A stretch of 64,000 bases of DNA from Lycocorax pyrrhopterus obiensis (taxonomy: Eukaryota > Chordata > Aves > Passeriformes > Paradisaeidae), in assembly GCA_014706295.1 (NCBI GenBank), contig JACSVZ010000007.1, positions 3,171,699 through 3,235,698 of the forward strand, in the 5' to 3' direction. Positions 28,080 through 39,152 of this stretch are shown here, piece by piece (within the stretch, counting starts at the first letter, position 1; each line of letters starts with the position of its first letter). Under the pieces are notes generated by a model. It made no database searches. It had not been told where the DNA came from and worked only from the letters and a program-made list of their open reading frames with translations. The position numbers were made by a program, and so were the translations under genes.

Positions 28080-29600
28080 TCGGGGCGAGGACATCACGCT
28101 GAGGCACACATACGTGAGGGCAGCAGCTCCCCCCCGGCTCAGGACGGCACCGGGATTGACTCGGGCCCCACCAAACCCCTCAAAGACCTCCCCTTTCGCT
28201 GCCACACGACCCGAGCAGCTTCCTCCCGGCCTTTTAAACCTCCGACGCCGATTCCTTCGGGGTCGGCCGGCTCACGTCCACCCGCCGGAACCCCGGGGTG
28301 CCGCCTCAGGCCCTGCCAACCTCACCTGCTCCAGCGGGGCTGGGCCCTGCGTGCGGCCCAGAGGCCCCACCGCGGGAGCGCGGCGGCCCCGGAGTCGGCC
28401 GCGTTAGACCCGCAGCAACAACAACCACATACACACTCAATCGTCGGGGGTACCCGCCGCAGGTACCTCCCGGCCGCGGCTACCTGCCCGCCCGTCCCCA
28501 GTCCGGCCCACGCCCCGACTCACAGGGCGTGCGTGAAGGCGCTGAGTCCCGGAGGCACGGCCGCAAGCCCCCGCCCGGAGCAGTCCACGCCGCGGTCGCC
28601 GTCGCAGCTGCAAGGGGCCGGGCAGGGCGGGGGGGACGCTCCGCCGCTGTGTCCGGCCCAGCTCCCCAGGCCCCAGGCGACGAGGCCAAACAGAGCAAGG
28701 CACCGCATCGCCGACCCCGCTGGCCGCCCAGCCCCCCCGGCCCGGCTCGGCTCGACCTGCGGCTCTCCGCTGGCGCCCTCCGCGCACCGAGCCTGGCCGG
28801 CTGCCGGGAAAACGTATAAAAACCCACCAAAACCAACAACGACCAAAAAAAAAAAATCAAAAGAAAGAGGCTCCTCCGTCCGGCGAGGCTCGGGGGCTGC
28901 CTTAGCGGGAAGTCAGCCCTCCGCCGCCCGCCTGCCCCGTGCACAGACCGCAGCACTGCTCGCCACCGCTCATCTCAGCCGCGCAGGCAGCGCGAGGGGC
29001 AGGCCGTGGCGGTGGCGGTCCCGGGCCCTGCGCCCCGGTCCCTCGGCGGCCCGGCTCCCGGGCTACGCTCGGCGCACCCGCCCCTCCCGGACCTCGGTCC
29101 TGCAGCCGCGGCTGTTCCGCGCCCAGGGCAGAGGTGCGTATGCTAATGAAGCAGCCGCACCCGCGCTCCCATTGGTGCAGAGCCGGCGCGGGGTGGTGAA
29201 TATGCAAAACAGAGCTCGACCGCAACCAACGGACGCGAGGGGCGGGGCCGATGGCGGGTCAGCCCCTCCTTCCCCGCGCTGCCGCCGCACCCCCGGGGCC
29301 GCTCCCCGGACGCCGCCTGGACCCCCGGGACCCCCAGGCCCCTCGTCCCGGTACCCACGGAAACGTAACGGAATGAGCCGAGCAGCCGCGGGGCCGGGGC
29401 CAGGCTGGCCTGTGAATGAGGGCAGCGCCGTGCCCCGTGACCTCAGGACACCATTTCCAGCTACAGCATTGCCGCGGCAGGAGCGTGCGAGCGCCTGGGC
29501 CCGCATCCCGTCGCAGCCGGCAGGCACCGGTACCAACAAGGCCCCAACAGTTCAGCGGGAGAAGATAAAGGCAGCCCCGTTCGGGGTCCGGTACTAGAGG
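28080..29600. promoter_or_regulatory. CpG island and promoter region of LGR4
   Basis: GC content and CpG density rise sharply here compared with the AT-rich flanks; the edges are set by eye. The island covers LGR4 coding exon 1 and at least 900 bases upstream of its start codon. Upstream of the ATG (at 28708, minus strand) there is an inverted CCAAT box (ATTGG at 29171-29175) flanked by two octamer-like motifs, at 29140-29147 and 29202-29209. No TATA box lies in the LGR4 direction. Long open frames on both strands here come from the lack of AT-rich stop codons and are not genes. Confidence 0.85.
28524..28708 (-). CDS. LGR4: LGR4 coding exon 1 (partial gene)
   Basis: First coding exon of leucine-rich repeat G-protein-coupled receptor 4, the plasma-membrane receptor for R-spondins that strengthens Wnt signalling. 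The exon encodes 61 codons plus two bases. Residues 1 to about 24 (starting MRCLALFGLVAWG) are a typical hydrophobic signal peptide. Next comes the cysteine cap of the repeat domain with the pattern C-x3-C-x-C-x6-C (CPAPCSCDGDRGVDC), then GLAAVPPGLSAFTHAL, which opens the first leucine-rich repeat. The exon ends at a consensus donor (GTGAGT, seen as ACTCAC at 28518-28523). The ATG at 28708 was chosen over an in-frame one at 28846 because it directly starts the signal peptide. No other LGR4 exon was found in the window, so the rest must lie left of position 1. Its position beside LIN7C matches known vertebrate synteny. Confidence 0.92.
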
Positions 29601-32587
29601 ATTCCAGCTGGCATGGCACATCCACCCCCTGGGAACAAGGACAGGGGGCCATGCCGTCCTTCTGCCTCAGGGACACAAAAGCGTTTCACACTGCTGTTCC
29701 CAAAGCAGCAGAGACTGCAGCACAAACTGTTCTCAAAACCAGTTTGCTTTTAAAGAACTGTTTCCTTCCCCCACAAAACACTGCCGTGGTACCTGGCTTT
29801 TATACAACTCATACATCGCAACCAAACCTGTGCCAGTCTGGGTCCTCTTCTCCTAACCACCTTAAAAAAGAGTACTAAACAAAACCGAAACAATGTCCTT
29901 GTCATTAGTTCCCTGCATCATCCAAGTGTTTTTTTAGTGCTTTCTTTTGGATGCTTCTGATCTGCAGCCACCACCAGGAATAAGCCTGCTGCATTAGCTT
30001 AGCTCACTCATGCACCATGCTCCACGCAATCACCAAATTTCACTGGGGATGTCACAGCAGCACTTGGATAACCAGATGGGACCTCTCACTGTTGGCCCAC
30101 TCTGGTCCAGACCCCATAACAAGTTCTGAGCCAGCAGACCTGGCCGAAGAAAGCACTGCAAAGGCACCGAATCTTGTCCTGGTGCACACTCACACCAACT
30201 ATTTTACATGTCTCATTTGGATGCTCTGAACTTGCCTGGGGAGTTGCCTGCCCAGCTGCACTGCCAGCACAGCCTGAGTCACACCCAGGCAGGTGTCTCT
30301 GCAGCCCAACCTAAACTGTACAAACACCCGCAGAGCCCACTACAGACCTACAAAGGCAGGCAGGTACCCTTCTGTCCAGTCTGTGGATAAATGACGGAGA
30401 AGCACAGAAAGTGGTCAGTGGCTGACAACCTGCCTCTTCCACAGCAGGGAAATGGGATGAACCACACCACCATGTATACACAGAGCTCCGCCAACTTCCC
30501 TAAAGCCAGGAGCAGATTTGCAGTGGTAACTGAACCCTTAATCCAAAGTAAAAGCAACTGTGCAAGGGTGTCACATGGCCTGGTGGCAATTACTTCAAGT
30601 TCCTGCAATTGCATATGAAAAATTCTAAATACTTGCAAATACATGGTAAGGCAAACAGGTCAGGGATGAGGCAGGCCTGCTTCCAGCACACACAGTGAAG
30701 AGACAGTGTTCATAGCAACCCTGGCCTGGCACTGGTGCTCTGATCATACGCAGGTCAGTCAGGAGTTGAAGAGCTCATACCTTACACTTCACCTTCCAAG
30801 GACTCCCTGTAACAACACTGACATCCCAGAGGACGCCCCATGCCAGGCTGAGGTCTGTGCTAATCACACCTTTCTTGAGCTGACTGAAGTGGGGCGAAAA
30901 AAGCAAAAGTCTTTGCTTAAAAATAGTCATTTGGTGAAAATTAAAAATCAGGCATGCAAATAGTGGAGACCTGAAGATTTAAAATCATCTGTGCTCAAGA
31001 AAGTAGAGTGCACAGTGAGGACTCTAGAAATACAGATCCTCCAGCCACCACCATCTCCATCTCCTACATTTCTCCTCATCATTTTTCAACTTTTAACTCC
31101 CTTCTAAAAGTGTTAACATTATTTTATCTAGTTGCAAAAAATGTTACTTTCTTGCCTTTAGGAATCCTGTTACTGATGCACTGATTTTATATTAACATCA
31201 TCACTTATCAGTGCAAAAGTAAGGTCATTTTAATAACAGGCTATGTGCTTGTCCTGTACCATGTGAGAAATATGAAGTTCTCAAAGTTGAATCTACCAAT
31301 GTATGCTAAAACTTTGCCATACAAATACCGACACATATGGTTATCTTTTGTCCTCCCCAGCTGATCTTGGCAGGGAAATGCTGTTGTCAAAGCCATATTG
31401 TTCTAAGAAATGTCAGGGTCAAAGACACCGTGCATTTATGTCATTCTCTGTGCCTGTGCTCAGGGATAGCAGTGGAGGAGCAGCAACCAGAATAGAAGGG
31501 GAAAAAATTTAAAGGAGTTCTCTCAACTTACTTCAATAAAACAGATCCAAACCGATCCCCACAAGAAAAAGTGACCTTTTTCTTCTACTACTGGCAAAGA
31601 AAAATAACAAAGCACTTATACTCACTCTGCAAATAGTCTCACTTCACTAACCAAAGATAATGGGAGCAGAAATGGCCCTCAGTGCCTGCTTGGATTTTGG
31701 AAGACAAATAGTAGCATGGAGGTTACTTCGTACAGCATCAGTGGCACCCTATAATGCCCACAGAAGTTCTCTGGACAAAAGGACAAAAGATCCCTAGTAA
31801 AAGCAGAATAGCAGAACTTTTTTTTCTTCATGCTTTGAAACACTGGAATAGTCTAGCTTTTCCTCTCAATCCTTGCCTGATTTCAATCTTTCTGTTTCTT
31901 TTACCAGTATTACTTCAGATGTTTTTTACTTAGTGCAGCTCTATGAAGTCTCCATATTTGAAACTCCTGTCCTAAGAGCAATCCACTTCCCCTTTTTATT
32001 CAGTCAATACTGCTTTGCTGCTTCCAGTTAGTCCATAACTCATCCTGGCAAATTAATACTTTCCTTAGTTTTTCAACCTCTGGCTCTCCCTTGCTCGTAC
32101 TGATGGATCACTGCTCTCTCCTCTCCATCAACAATTCGCAGTTCTCTTACTTTCTTCTTAGGCAGACACCTGTTTGCAGGTATTTATTTGTTTTATTTTC
32201 CTTGATAAATAAACCCCTAACATTTTCTGTGAAGCTGGCTTATTTATATAACAAAGATCTACATGCTAAGATGTTTTAAGCTGAAAAAATATGGCCATAT
32301 TTTACTAAATTACCTATTTAACTAAAAATTATACCATGGACTTTAAAATTATCATAGTTTAAAAATCTAGTCTGAAGCAATCCTTAATATCACAAATTCC
32401 AAGAAGCATCCTCCAAAATACAGCACAAGGCAGCAATTAGCTTATTTAATAAAAAAAATAACTGCAAAAGAGAGAAAAATCCTGAGGTGTGCTGTAAACC
32501 AGGTGAAGAAGATGAGGGTCAAACAATCAAGTCAATAAAAAAAATAGATAAAAATAGCTCATTTTGGTTGAGCTGTGGAGAAACTAT
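29601..32587. other. LGR4-LIN7C intergenic sequence, no gene seen
   Basis: Mixed-composition DNA upstream of LGR4. No exon with splice sites and family resemblance, no RNA gene and no recognised repeat. Short open frames occur on both strands and look random. Confidence 0.45.
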
Positions 32588-33540
32588 TGTTGTGGTTTGA
32601 CTCTGGCTAAGCGCCAGGCACCCACGAAAAAAACCAAGTATTTGTTTTCCTCTGCTATAGCTGAGCAGAGGAGGGGGAATTGAAAACTTTATTTCATGAA
32701 TTGAGATAAGGATTATTAAAAAAAAAACTTTAAGGCAAAACAATTTCAAAACTTAAACAGTATAAAGAAGATTTATTATTGAGAGATTTAAAAGTAAAAA
32801 GGGTAATAAGAACCAAAGCAAACCTTCAGAACACTTTTCTTTCCCAGTCCCTCCCTCTTTCCACCGACCGCACAAGGAAACAAAACATGGGATATTGGTC
32901 AGTATTTCACTTCTTTAAAAATCTTTCTTCAGTATGGTTAAGGAAAAGAGTTTCTTCTGCTGTGCCATGGGATCCTTCTCACGGGAGATAGTTCTCTGTG
33001 AACTTTTCTAGCATGGTTTTAACTTCCACAAGCAGCAGTCCCACCTGAACCTGCTGCAATGTGAGTCCTTCCCATGGGTCAAGCAGTCTTCCCACAACTG
33101 CCTAGCGTGGGTCATTTTAGTTCATGGGATTTAGTCTTTTACAGATGAGTTGTTCTAGTCTGAAAGTGAAGGCTCTCTTCCTTCATCTCTAAAAGCCAGG
33201 GTCATCTCTCTCTGAGTTCCTCACTAGATTACAGCTTTTCAGCATCCACACGCTCCAGAGTGAGTACTCTTCTTTACAGGCTGCACGTGAATCTCTGCAC
33301 CCCCCCCCCCCCATGCACTTCATGAATTATCGGGAAGCAGTTTGTTGTATTATAGTCCTCACCATGGTTTGCAGGAGAATCTCAGCTCCAGCGCTTGGAG
33401 CACCTCCTCCCTCACCTTTTTTTCAGTGACCTCAGTGCTGCCATGTTGGTTCTCTTCACATGTCCTCACTTTTCCTTTTTCTTTGACTTGGAAGAAAGTT
33501 GGTGTCTGTAAGTTGCAAATGAGTCATCCGTGGAAACAAG
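32588..33540 (-). mobile_element. Antisense retroviral LTR, first copy of the TGTTGTGG family
   Basis: On the plus strand it opens with TGTTGTGGTTTGA, so on the minus strand the LTR ends in TCAAACCACAACA. It shares order and wording with the copy at 36973-38162: the AAGCGYCARGCAC segment, a GGCAAAAC segment, and a minus-strand AATAAA (32777-32772) about 185 bases from the LTR 3' end, as expected for R-U5. A run of 14 C lies at about 33301-33314. The right boundary is uncertain (between about 33480 and 33550) and no matching target duplication was found for the left flank (ACTAT). Confidence 0.7.
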
Positions 33541-33810
33541 GCTGGCTGAGCAAGTCCAGAGCTTGATTGAAGAGGCCATCAGAAACTGAGAAAGGAACTT
33601 AAGGAAGAAATTTACCACATCTTGCCAGAACCAATGGTCTCCGCCATTAGGAGCAGGCATCCCCCAACCAAGGAGAGAGGATACTCTCCACAAGGTAACC
33701 TCTGTTTTTTCCTGCAGGAACATGGAGAAGACATGAGGAAGTGGGATGGAAAACCCACCTCCTCCTTAGCAGCCTGGGTATGTGAACTAAAAAGAGGGAC
33801 AACTACTACC
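33541..33810 (+). pseudogene. Decayed ERVL-type provirus, gag-region remnant
   Basis: Sequence between the first antisense LTR and the 638-base LTR. In one frame (33622-33810) it carries the RHPPTKERGY, HGEDMRKWDGKP and VCELKR phrases, which I associate with the gag portion of avian ERVL-class elements; this is a recognition from wording, not a search result. Other frames contain stops and no full gag is readable. It is continuous with sequence at 34449 once the LTR insertion and one copy of its 5-base duplication are ignored. Confidence 0.55.
33806..33810. repeat. Target-site duplication CTACC, left copy
   Basis: CTACC immediately left of the LTR at 33811-34448, identical to 34449-34453. 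Confidence 0.9.
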
Positions 33811-34448
33811 TGTAAGGTCTGCTGTCTCGGTTTGGACGGTCGGGACGGATGGAGACGAGAGATCTCTGAAGTCAGGTCTTAGAGCATGAGGTTTATTGTG
33901 AAGGGCGTGGGTACAGGGGGCCTGCTTGGAGGTGCCAGCCGCAGCTCGAAGCAGGCCAGAGAAGCAAAAGAGAGCAAGAGAAGCAAGAGAGAGAGAGAGA
34001 GAGGCAGTAGAAGAAGAAGCAGTAGAAGTAGAAGCAGTAGAAGTGAGCGGTTCTCATTTACAATACAATAAATCATCTTTTGTGCTGAATATTCTAATTT
34101 TCATCAACCAATCTAGTACAAGCCACAAATCCTATAGCATTTACATACAGCCTATAAGAATCATTGCATTACCATACTGCGTTACATTTTAAACTCTAAA
34201 ACTACTCTTTGGACCCCTTCTGCCAAGCTAGCAGGGTCTGCTCTGACTCTTAGACCTGCTTTCAAGCAGAGGATATTTTTCAGTCAAGAGGGGATTACCT
34301 TCAGTGGCCATACCATTGTTTTCCAGTTGTTCAGTAACCAAGGCCTGGTATCTCAAAGTATGCTTTCATTTTTATCTGGTTCATAGTTTCCATATTCTCA
34401 GCATCTTTTCCTAAGCAATATGGCTTTCCTGTTTCATCTTCCCCAACA
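33811..34448 (-). mobile_element. Solo LTR (638 bp) inserted in the ERVL remnant
   Basis: Bounded exactly by 5-base direct repeats CTACC at 33806-33810 and 34449-34453. Read on the minus strand it starts TGTTGGGGAAG and ends CCTTACA, the usual TG...CA ends. A minus-strand AATAAA (33897-33892) lies about 80 bases from its 3' end, which favours the minus orientation; a plus-strand AATAAA at 34067-34072 leaves some doubt. It contains a GA-rich minisatellite (about 33960-34050). No internal retroviral sequence is attached, so this is a solo LTR left by recombination. It is younger than the provirus it interrupts. Confidence 0.88.
33960..34050. repeat. GA-rich and AGTAGAAG minisatellite inside the LTR
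   Basis: A run of GA dinucleotides followed by imperfect AGTAGAAG/AGCAGTAGAAG units. Confidence 0.85.
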
Positions 34449-34857
34449 CTACCACAAGAAGCTCATCTAGAATCAGCGCTGCTCTGGTCTCTCGCGCACA
34501 GAACTCCAGATGGTATAGGAATGATAATATGACTGATCCTCTTGAAGGGACCTCAGGAGCATATTCACCGGAGGGGAGCAATGTGTACCAAAACCAGGAA
34601 TAGAGGGGCCCTGCCTCTAGCCAGGTAGAGGAAAGGGACAATCGGGTCTTTTGGACTGTGTGGATCCGATGGCCTGGCATGTCTGACCCACAAAAATACA
34701 CGGCTTTGGTTGACACTGGCGCTCAATGTACTCTGACACCATCAAGGTATGTGGGAGAGGAACCCATTTCTATTTCTGGGGTGACAGGAGGATCCCAGCA
34801 GCTGACTGTACTGGAAGCTGAAGTTTAACTGGGAACGAGTGGCAGAAACACCCCATC
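34449..34857 (+). pseudogene. ERVL-type provirus, protease-region remnant
   Basis: Contains an aspartic-protease active-site motif ALVDTGAQ at 34703-34726 followed by CTLTPSRY, in the reading frame one off from the reverse transcriptase that follows. The frame closes at a TAA at 34826-34828, so protease and polymerase are separated by a stop and a frame change. Known retroviral order is protease before reverse transcriptase, which matches. The element is an old genomic copy and cannot make a complete protein. Confidence 0.75.
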
Positions 34858-36147
34858 GTGACTAGCCCAGAGGCCCCATGCATTCTTGGCACAGACTATC
34901 TCAGAAATCGATATTTCAAAGACCCAAAAGGACATCGTTGGGCTTTTGGGATAGCTGCTCTTGAGATCGAAGACATCAGACAACTGAATACTGAATACCT
35001 ACAGCCTGGTCTCTCGGACGACTCCTCTGCTGTGGGACTGCTGAGAGTCGAAGAACAAGAAGTACCAATTACCACAGCAACAGTGCACCGTCGGCAATAC
35101 CGCACCGACAGAGACTCTGTAGTTCCCATCCACAAGATGATTTGTAAACTGGAGAGCCAAAGGGTAGTCAGCAAGTCCTGTCCACCTTTCAACAGCCCTA
35201 TATGGTCAGTGCATAAGTCCAGTGGCGAATGGAGACTGACAGTGGATTACTGTGGCCTGAATCAGGTCATGCCACCACTGAGTGCTGCCATGCCAGACAT
35301 ATTGGAGCTCCAGTATGAGCTGGAGTCCCAGGCAGCAAAGTGGTACGCATCCATCGATATTGCCAATGCCTTCTTCTCCATGCCTTTGGCAGCAGAGTGC
35401 AGGCCCCAGTTCGCCTTCACCTGGAGGGGCGTGCAGTATACCTGGAACCGATTGCCCCAGGGGTGGAAGCACAGTCCCACTATCTGCCATGGACTGATCC
35501 AGACTGCACTGGAAAAGGGTGAGGCTCCAGAACATCTGCAGTACATCGACAACATCATTGTGTGGGGGAACACAGCAATGGAAGTATTTGAGAAAGGAGA
35601 GAAGATCATCCAGATTCTCCTGGAAGCCAGCATCGCCATCAAGAAGAACAAAGTAAAGGGACCTGCTCGAGAGATCCAGTTCCTGGGAGTAAAGCGGCAA
35701 GATGGACAGCGTCAGATTCCCACTGAGGTCATCAATAAGATCACTGCAATATCTCCACCGACCAACAAGAAGGAAACACAAGCTTTCCTAGGTGCCATAG
35801 GCTTTTGGAGAATGCACATTCCCAAGTACAGCCAGATTGTGAGTCCTCTCTACCTGGTTACCCGCAAGAAGAACGATTTCCACTGGGGCCCTGAACAGCA
35901 ACAAGCCTTTGCCCAGATCAAGCAGGAAATTGCTCATGTGGTAGCCCTTGGCCCAGTCAGGACAGGACCCGAAGTGAAGAACGTGCTCTACTCTGCAGCC
36001 AGGAGCCATGGCCTGTCCTGGAGCCTTTGGCAGAAAGTGTCTGATGAGACTAGGGGTCGACCACTGGGATTCTGGAGCCGAAGCTACAGAGGGTCCGAAG
36101 CCAACTACACTCCCACAGAGAAGGAAATCTTGGCCACCTATGAATGA
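34858..36147 (+). pseudogene. ERVL-type provirus, reverse transcriptase region
   Basis: Longest open frame of the provirus (429 codons). It has the usual reverse-transcriptase landmarks in order: the YRTDRDSVVPIHKMI entry, SPIWSVHKSSGEWRLTVDYCGLN (fingers and template grip), YASIDIANAFFSMPL (first catalytic aspartate), RLPQGWKHSP, then YIDNIIVWG at 35542-35568 and the LGxIGFWRMHIPKYSQI connection region. The catalytic box reads YIDN where active enzymes have two aspartates, so the active site is broken. The frame ends at a TGA at 36145-36147 within the link to RNase H. Class assignment (ERVL-like) is from overall wording and the downstream integrase; it was not tested by search. Confidence 0.85.
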
Positions 36148-36967
36148 GTTCAAGCTGCCTCAGAAGTAATTGGCACTGAAGCGCAGCTGCTTCTGGCACC
36201 CCGACTACCAGTGCTGGGTTGGATGTTCAAGGGAAAGGTCCCTTCCACGCATCACGCCACCGACACCACGTGGAGCAAATGGATCTCCCTCATCACACAG
36301 CGCGCCCGTATTGGAAACCCGAATTGCCCTGAGATTCTGGAAATTATAACAAACTGGCCTGAAGGTGAGACTTTTGGATTATCTTCTGAAGAAGAGGAAG
36401 AGTAAGTGACCCATGCCGAGGAAGCCCCACCATATAACATGCTACCGGAGACTGAGAGACGATATGCCCTCTTTACTGATGGTTCCTGCTGAATTGTAGG
36501 CGCTAGCCGGAAATGGAAAGCTGCAGTGTGGAACCCCACACGACAAGTTGCACAAGCTACCGAGGGACAAGGAGGATTGAGTCAGGTTGCAGAGCTTAAA
36601 GCTGTCCAGCTGGCTTTGGATATTGCTGAACGAGAGAAGTGGCCGAAGCTCTATCTCTACACCGACTCATGGATGGTAGCTAATGCTCTGTGGGGATGGC
36701 TGGATCGCTGGAGAAAGGCCAACTAGCAGCACAGAGGGAAACCCATCTGGGCTGCTGAGATTTGGCAGGACATTGCCACCTGAGTAGAGAGGCTGACCGT
36801 GAAGGTTTGACACGTGCATGTGCATGTACCCAAGAGTCAGGCTAATGAAGAGCATCGCAACAACGAGCAGGTGGACCAAGTTGCCAAGGTGAAAATATCA
36901 CAGGTCAATCTGGACTGGCAGCACAAGGGAGAACTATTCCTAGCTTGTTAGGCCCATGATGCCTCTG
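36148..36967 (+). pseudogene. ERVL-type provirus, RNase H region with stops
   Basis: Continues in the same reading frame as the reverse transcriptase. The RNase H landmarks are visible: FTDGSC ending at 36489, AELKAVQLALDIAE, and LYTDSWMVANALWGW. In-frame stop codons fall at 36403-36405, 36490-36492 (right after the first catalytic aspartate motif), 36724-36726, 36781-36783, 36808-36810 and 36949-36951. There is no frameshift over this stretch, so decay here is by point mutation. Confidence 0.82.
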
Positions 36968-36972
36968 GTCAT
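36968..36972. repeat. Target-site duplication GTCAT, left copy
   Basis: GTCAT directly left of the LTR at 36973, identical to 38163-38167; the next base (T) also matches. Confidence 0.8.
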
Positions 36973-38162
36973 TGTTGTGGTTTGATGCAGGTAAGCGTCA
37001 AGCACACGAAATCTGTTATTTTCATAAGGGGAAAATAAGAAAATATTGAGGAAAACTAGAGAGCTGCGAGGCAAAACAGGTTCAAACTTAAAACAGTTGC
37101 GATACAAAGAAAGAGTTTTATTACTAATAGAATTAAAAGTAAAAAGAAATAACAAGAAATTAAAGCAAACCCCACCTCCCGCCCAGCACTTCCCTCCTTT
37201 TACCCAACTCGCACAAAGGATAACAGAACATGGGATTTTAGTCAGTGTTGCAGTTCTTGAAAAGTCTCTTTCTTATGCTTAAGGAAAAGCGGGTTTTCTT
37301 CTGCTTCACATGGTTCCCAAACTGCCACCAATAGCAGACCCACCCGGAAAGAAACAATCTGCTGAGGTGTAAAACATCTCTTCCATGCAAAATCTCACAG
37401 TTCCTTCACACTGCAAAATGTGGGCCATCACATGGGGTTATTAATCTTTTTAAGGATGAGTTATTTTGGCCTGAACACAAAGGCTTTCTTCACCACAAGT
37501 CTCTAAAAGCCTCTCACTGCTTCTATATAGCCTGGCATAGGCACTCTTCACAATCTTCATGGGCCACACGTGAATTCTCCATCCCCCCATGTACTTCAAA
37601 TGGATTAAAGAGACAAACAGTTTGTGATATTACAGTTTCTTACCACAGCATCCAAGAAGTTTTTTTAAGCTACGCATGAGACATGTGGCACCGCCCTCTT
37701 TTATCCCGCCGCCATCTTCAGCTCCGTCTCACAGGACTCACTTTCTCTTTTTTTCTGACTCTGAAGCCGCCATGTTGAAAAGTGTTCTTGTTCAGGCTTT
37801 ACGGTGGGAGAAGGCCCTTTGTGCTGCTGGCTGCAGACAGGAGGCTACACTGGCTCCCATTGGCTCCGCCAGCTCCGCGTGGAGAGGAAAGGGACCCGCC
37901 AGTCCCAAGAAGCCCTGCCGGATGGGTTTAGCTGTAAGGCAGTCCATGGCTGGCTTTAGCTGCCTGCGACTCTGGGATAGTTCCCCCTCCCAGCGACCCG
38001 GGGTCCGTGCTGCAGCATTGGGAAAAGGGGAAGGGGGCAGGGGCCCCGGCCTGGTGGGGCCCGGAGGCTCCAAGGCCCCCCCCACCTTCTGGCAGGTGAG
38101 CAGGAACGAAAGGGAATTTTCCCGCCTTTCCGCACGGTTTAAATATGTAAATTGTGAGAAGC
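36973..38162 (-). mobile_element. Antisense LTR (1.19 kb) inserted between RNase H and integrase
   Basis: Flanked by GTCAT on both sides. The plus strand starts TGTTGTGGTTTGATG, giving a minus-strand 3' end of CCACAACA. The minus-strand AATAAA sits at 37122-37117, about 145 bases from that end. The opposite end (minus 5') reads GCTTCTCAC and not TG, a small loss or mutation. Same family as the LTR at 32588. Its 5' part (about 37790-38100) is GC-rich, as in many LTR promoters. No internal retroviral genes are attached, so it is a solo LTR. The provirus frame resumes after 38167. Confidence 0.85.
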
Positions 38163-38167
38163 GTCAT

Positions 38168-39051
38168 TAGTCTAAAAGACTGTCCATCAACTCAGGTTCA
38201 ACCCACTACAGTCATCAGGGAAGAGATGCAACATACTGATGGGCCTGTGACTGAGGGGTGGACCTTACTATGGACAGCATCTCACAGGTCATCCACAGTT
38301 GCAAGACCTGTGCTGCAATCAAACAGGCCAAGCGGGTGAAGCCTCTGTGGTACGGTGGACGATGGTCAAAGTATAGGTATGGGGAAGCCTGGCAAGTTGA
38401 CTACATCACCCTTCCCCAAACCCGCCAAGGCAAGCGCTACGTGTTGACCATGGTGGAAGCAACCACTGGATGGCTGGAGACCTACCCTGCGCCTCATGCT
38501 ACTGCCCAGAACACCATCTTGGGCCTGGAAAAGCAAGTCCTGTGGAGACACGGCACCCCTGAGAGGATCGAGTCAGACAACGGGAATCATTTTAAGAGCA
38601 GCCTCATAAACACCTGGGACAGAGAACACAGTATTGAATGGATATATCGTATCCCTTATCATGCACCAGCTGCCGGGAAAGTTGAACGCTGCAATGGACT
38701 ACTTAAAACCACCCTGAAGGCACTTGGTGGGGGGACCTTCAAAAATTGGGAAGTGAACTTAGCAAAGGCCACCTGGATGGTCAATACCCGAGGGTCCATC
38801 AATTGAGCTGGTCCTGCCCAGTCTGAACCCCTGCACACAGTGGATGGAGATAGAGTCCCTGTGGTACACATGAGAGGTATTTTAGGAAAGACTGGATTAA
38901 TCCCACCTCAGGCAAAGGCAAACTCATCCGTGGGATTGTCTTTGCTCAAGGACCTGTTACACTTGGTGGGTAATGCAGAAAGATGGGGAAACCCGTTGTG
39001 TACCACAAGGAGACCTAATCTTAAGTGAGAACTGTGTGTAGGGTTTCATTG

Positions 39052-39093
<42 letters not shown>

Positions 39094-39152
39094 GTTTAAG
39101 GAAGGTATTAATTTGGGATGATGTAGATGGTAATAGAATAAGGGGTGGATAA
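38168..39152 (+). pseudogene. ERVL-type provirus, integrase region and 3' leader
   Basis: Open frame 38258-38806 covers the integrase core. The zinc-binding end is partly visible (HSCKTCAAIKQAKR). The catalytic triad is intact: D in WQVDYITL (38399-38401), D in ESDNGNHF (38576-38578) and E in GKVERC (38684-38686), with 35 residues between the second D and the E. The frame stops at 38804-38806, and the rest of the C-terminal domain continues in decayed form to about 39030. A TA/TG microsatellite follows (39051-39090), then a purine-rich stretch (AATAAGGGGTGGA, about 39138-39150) just before the LTR, the likely polypurine tract. No envelope gene is present. Confidence 0.85.
39051..39090. repeat. 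(TA)n(TG)n microsatellite
   Basis: TA dinucleotides pass into an uninterrupted TG run inside the 3' part of the provirus. Confidence 0.95.

Noticed and set aside
28533..29597. 354-codon plus-strand open frame in the LGR4 promoter
   Set aside because: Pro/Arg/Ala-rich translation of a CpG island, overlapping LGR4 exon 1 on the other strand; no domain, and several overlapping frames are equally open.
33886..34192. Arg/Ser-rich and Glu-rich open frames resembling SR proteins
   Set aside because: They are translations of the GA-rich minisatellite inside the 638-base LTR.
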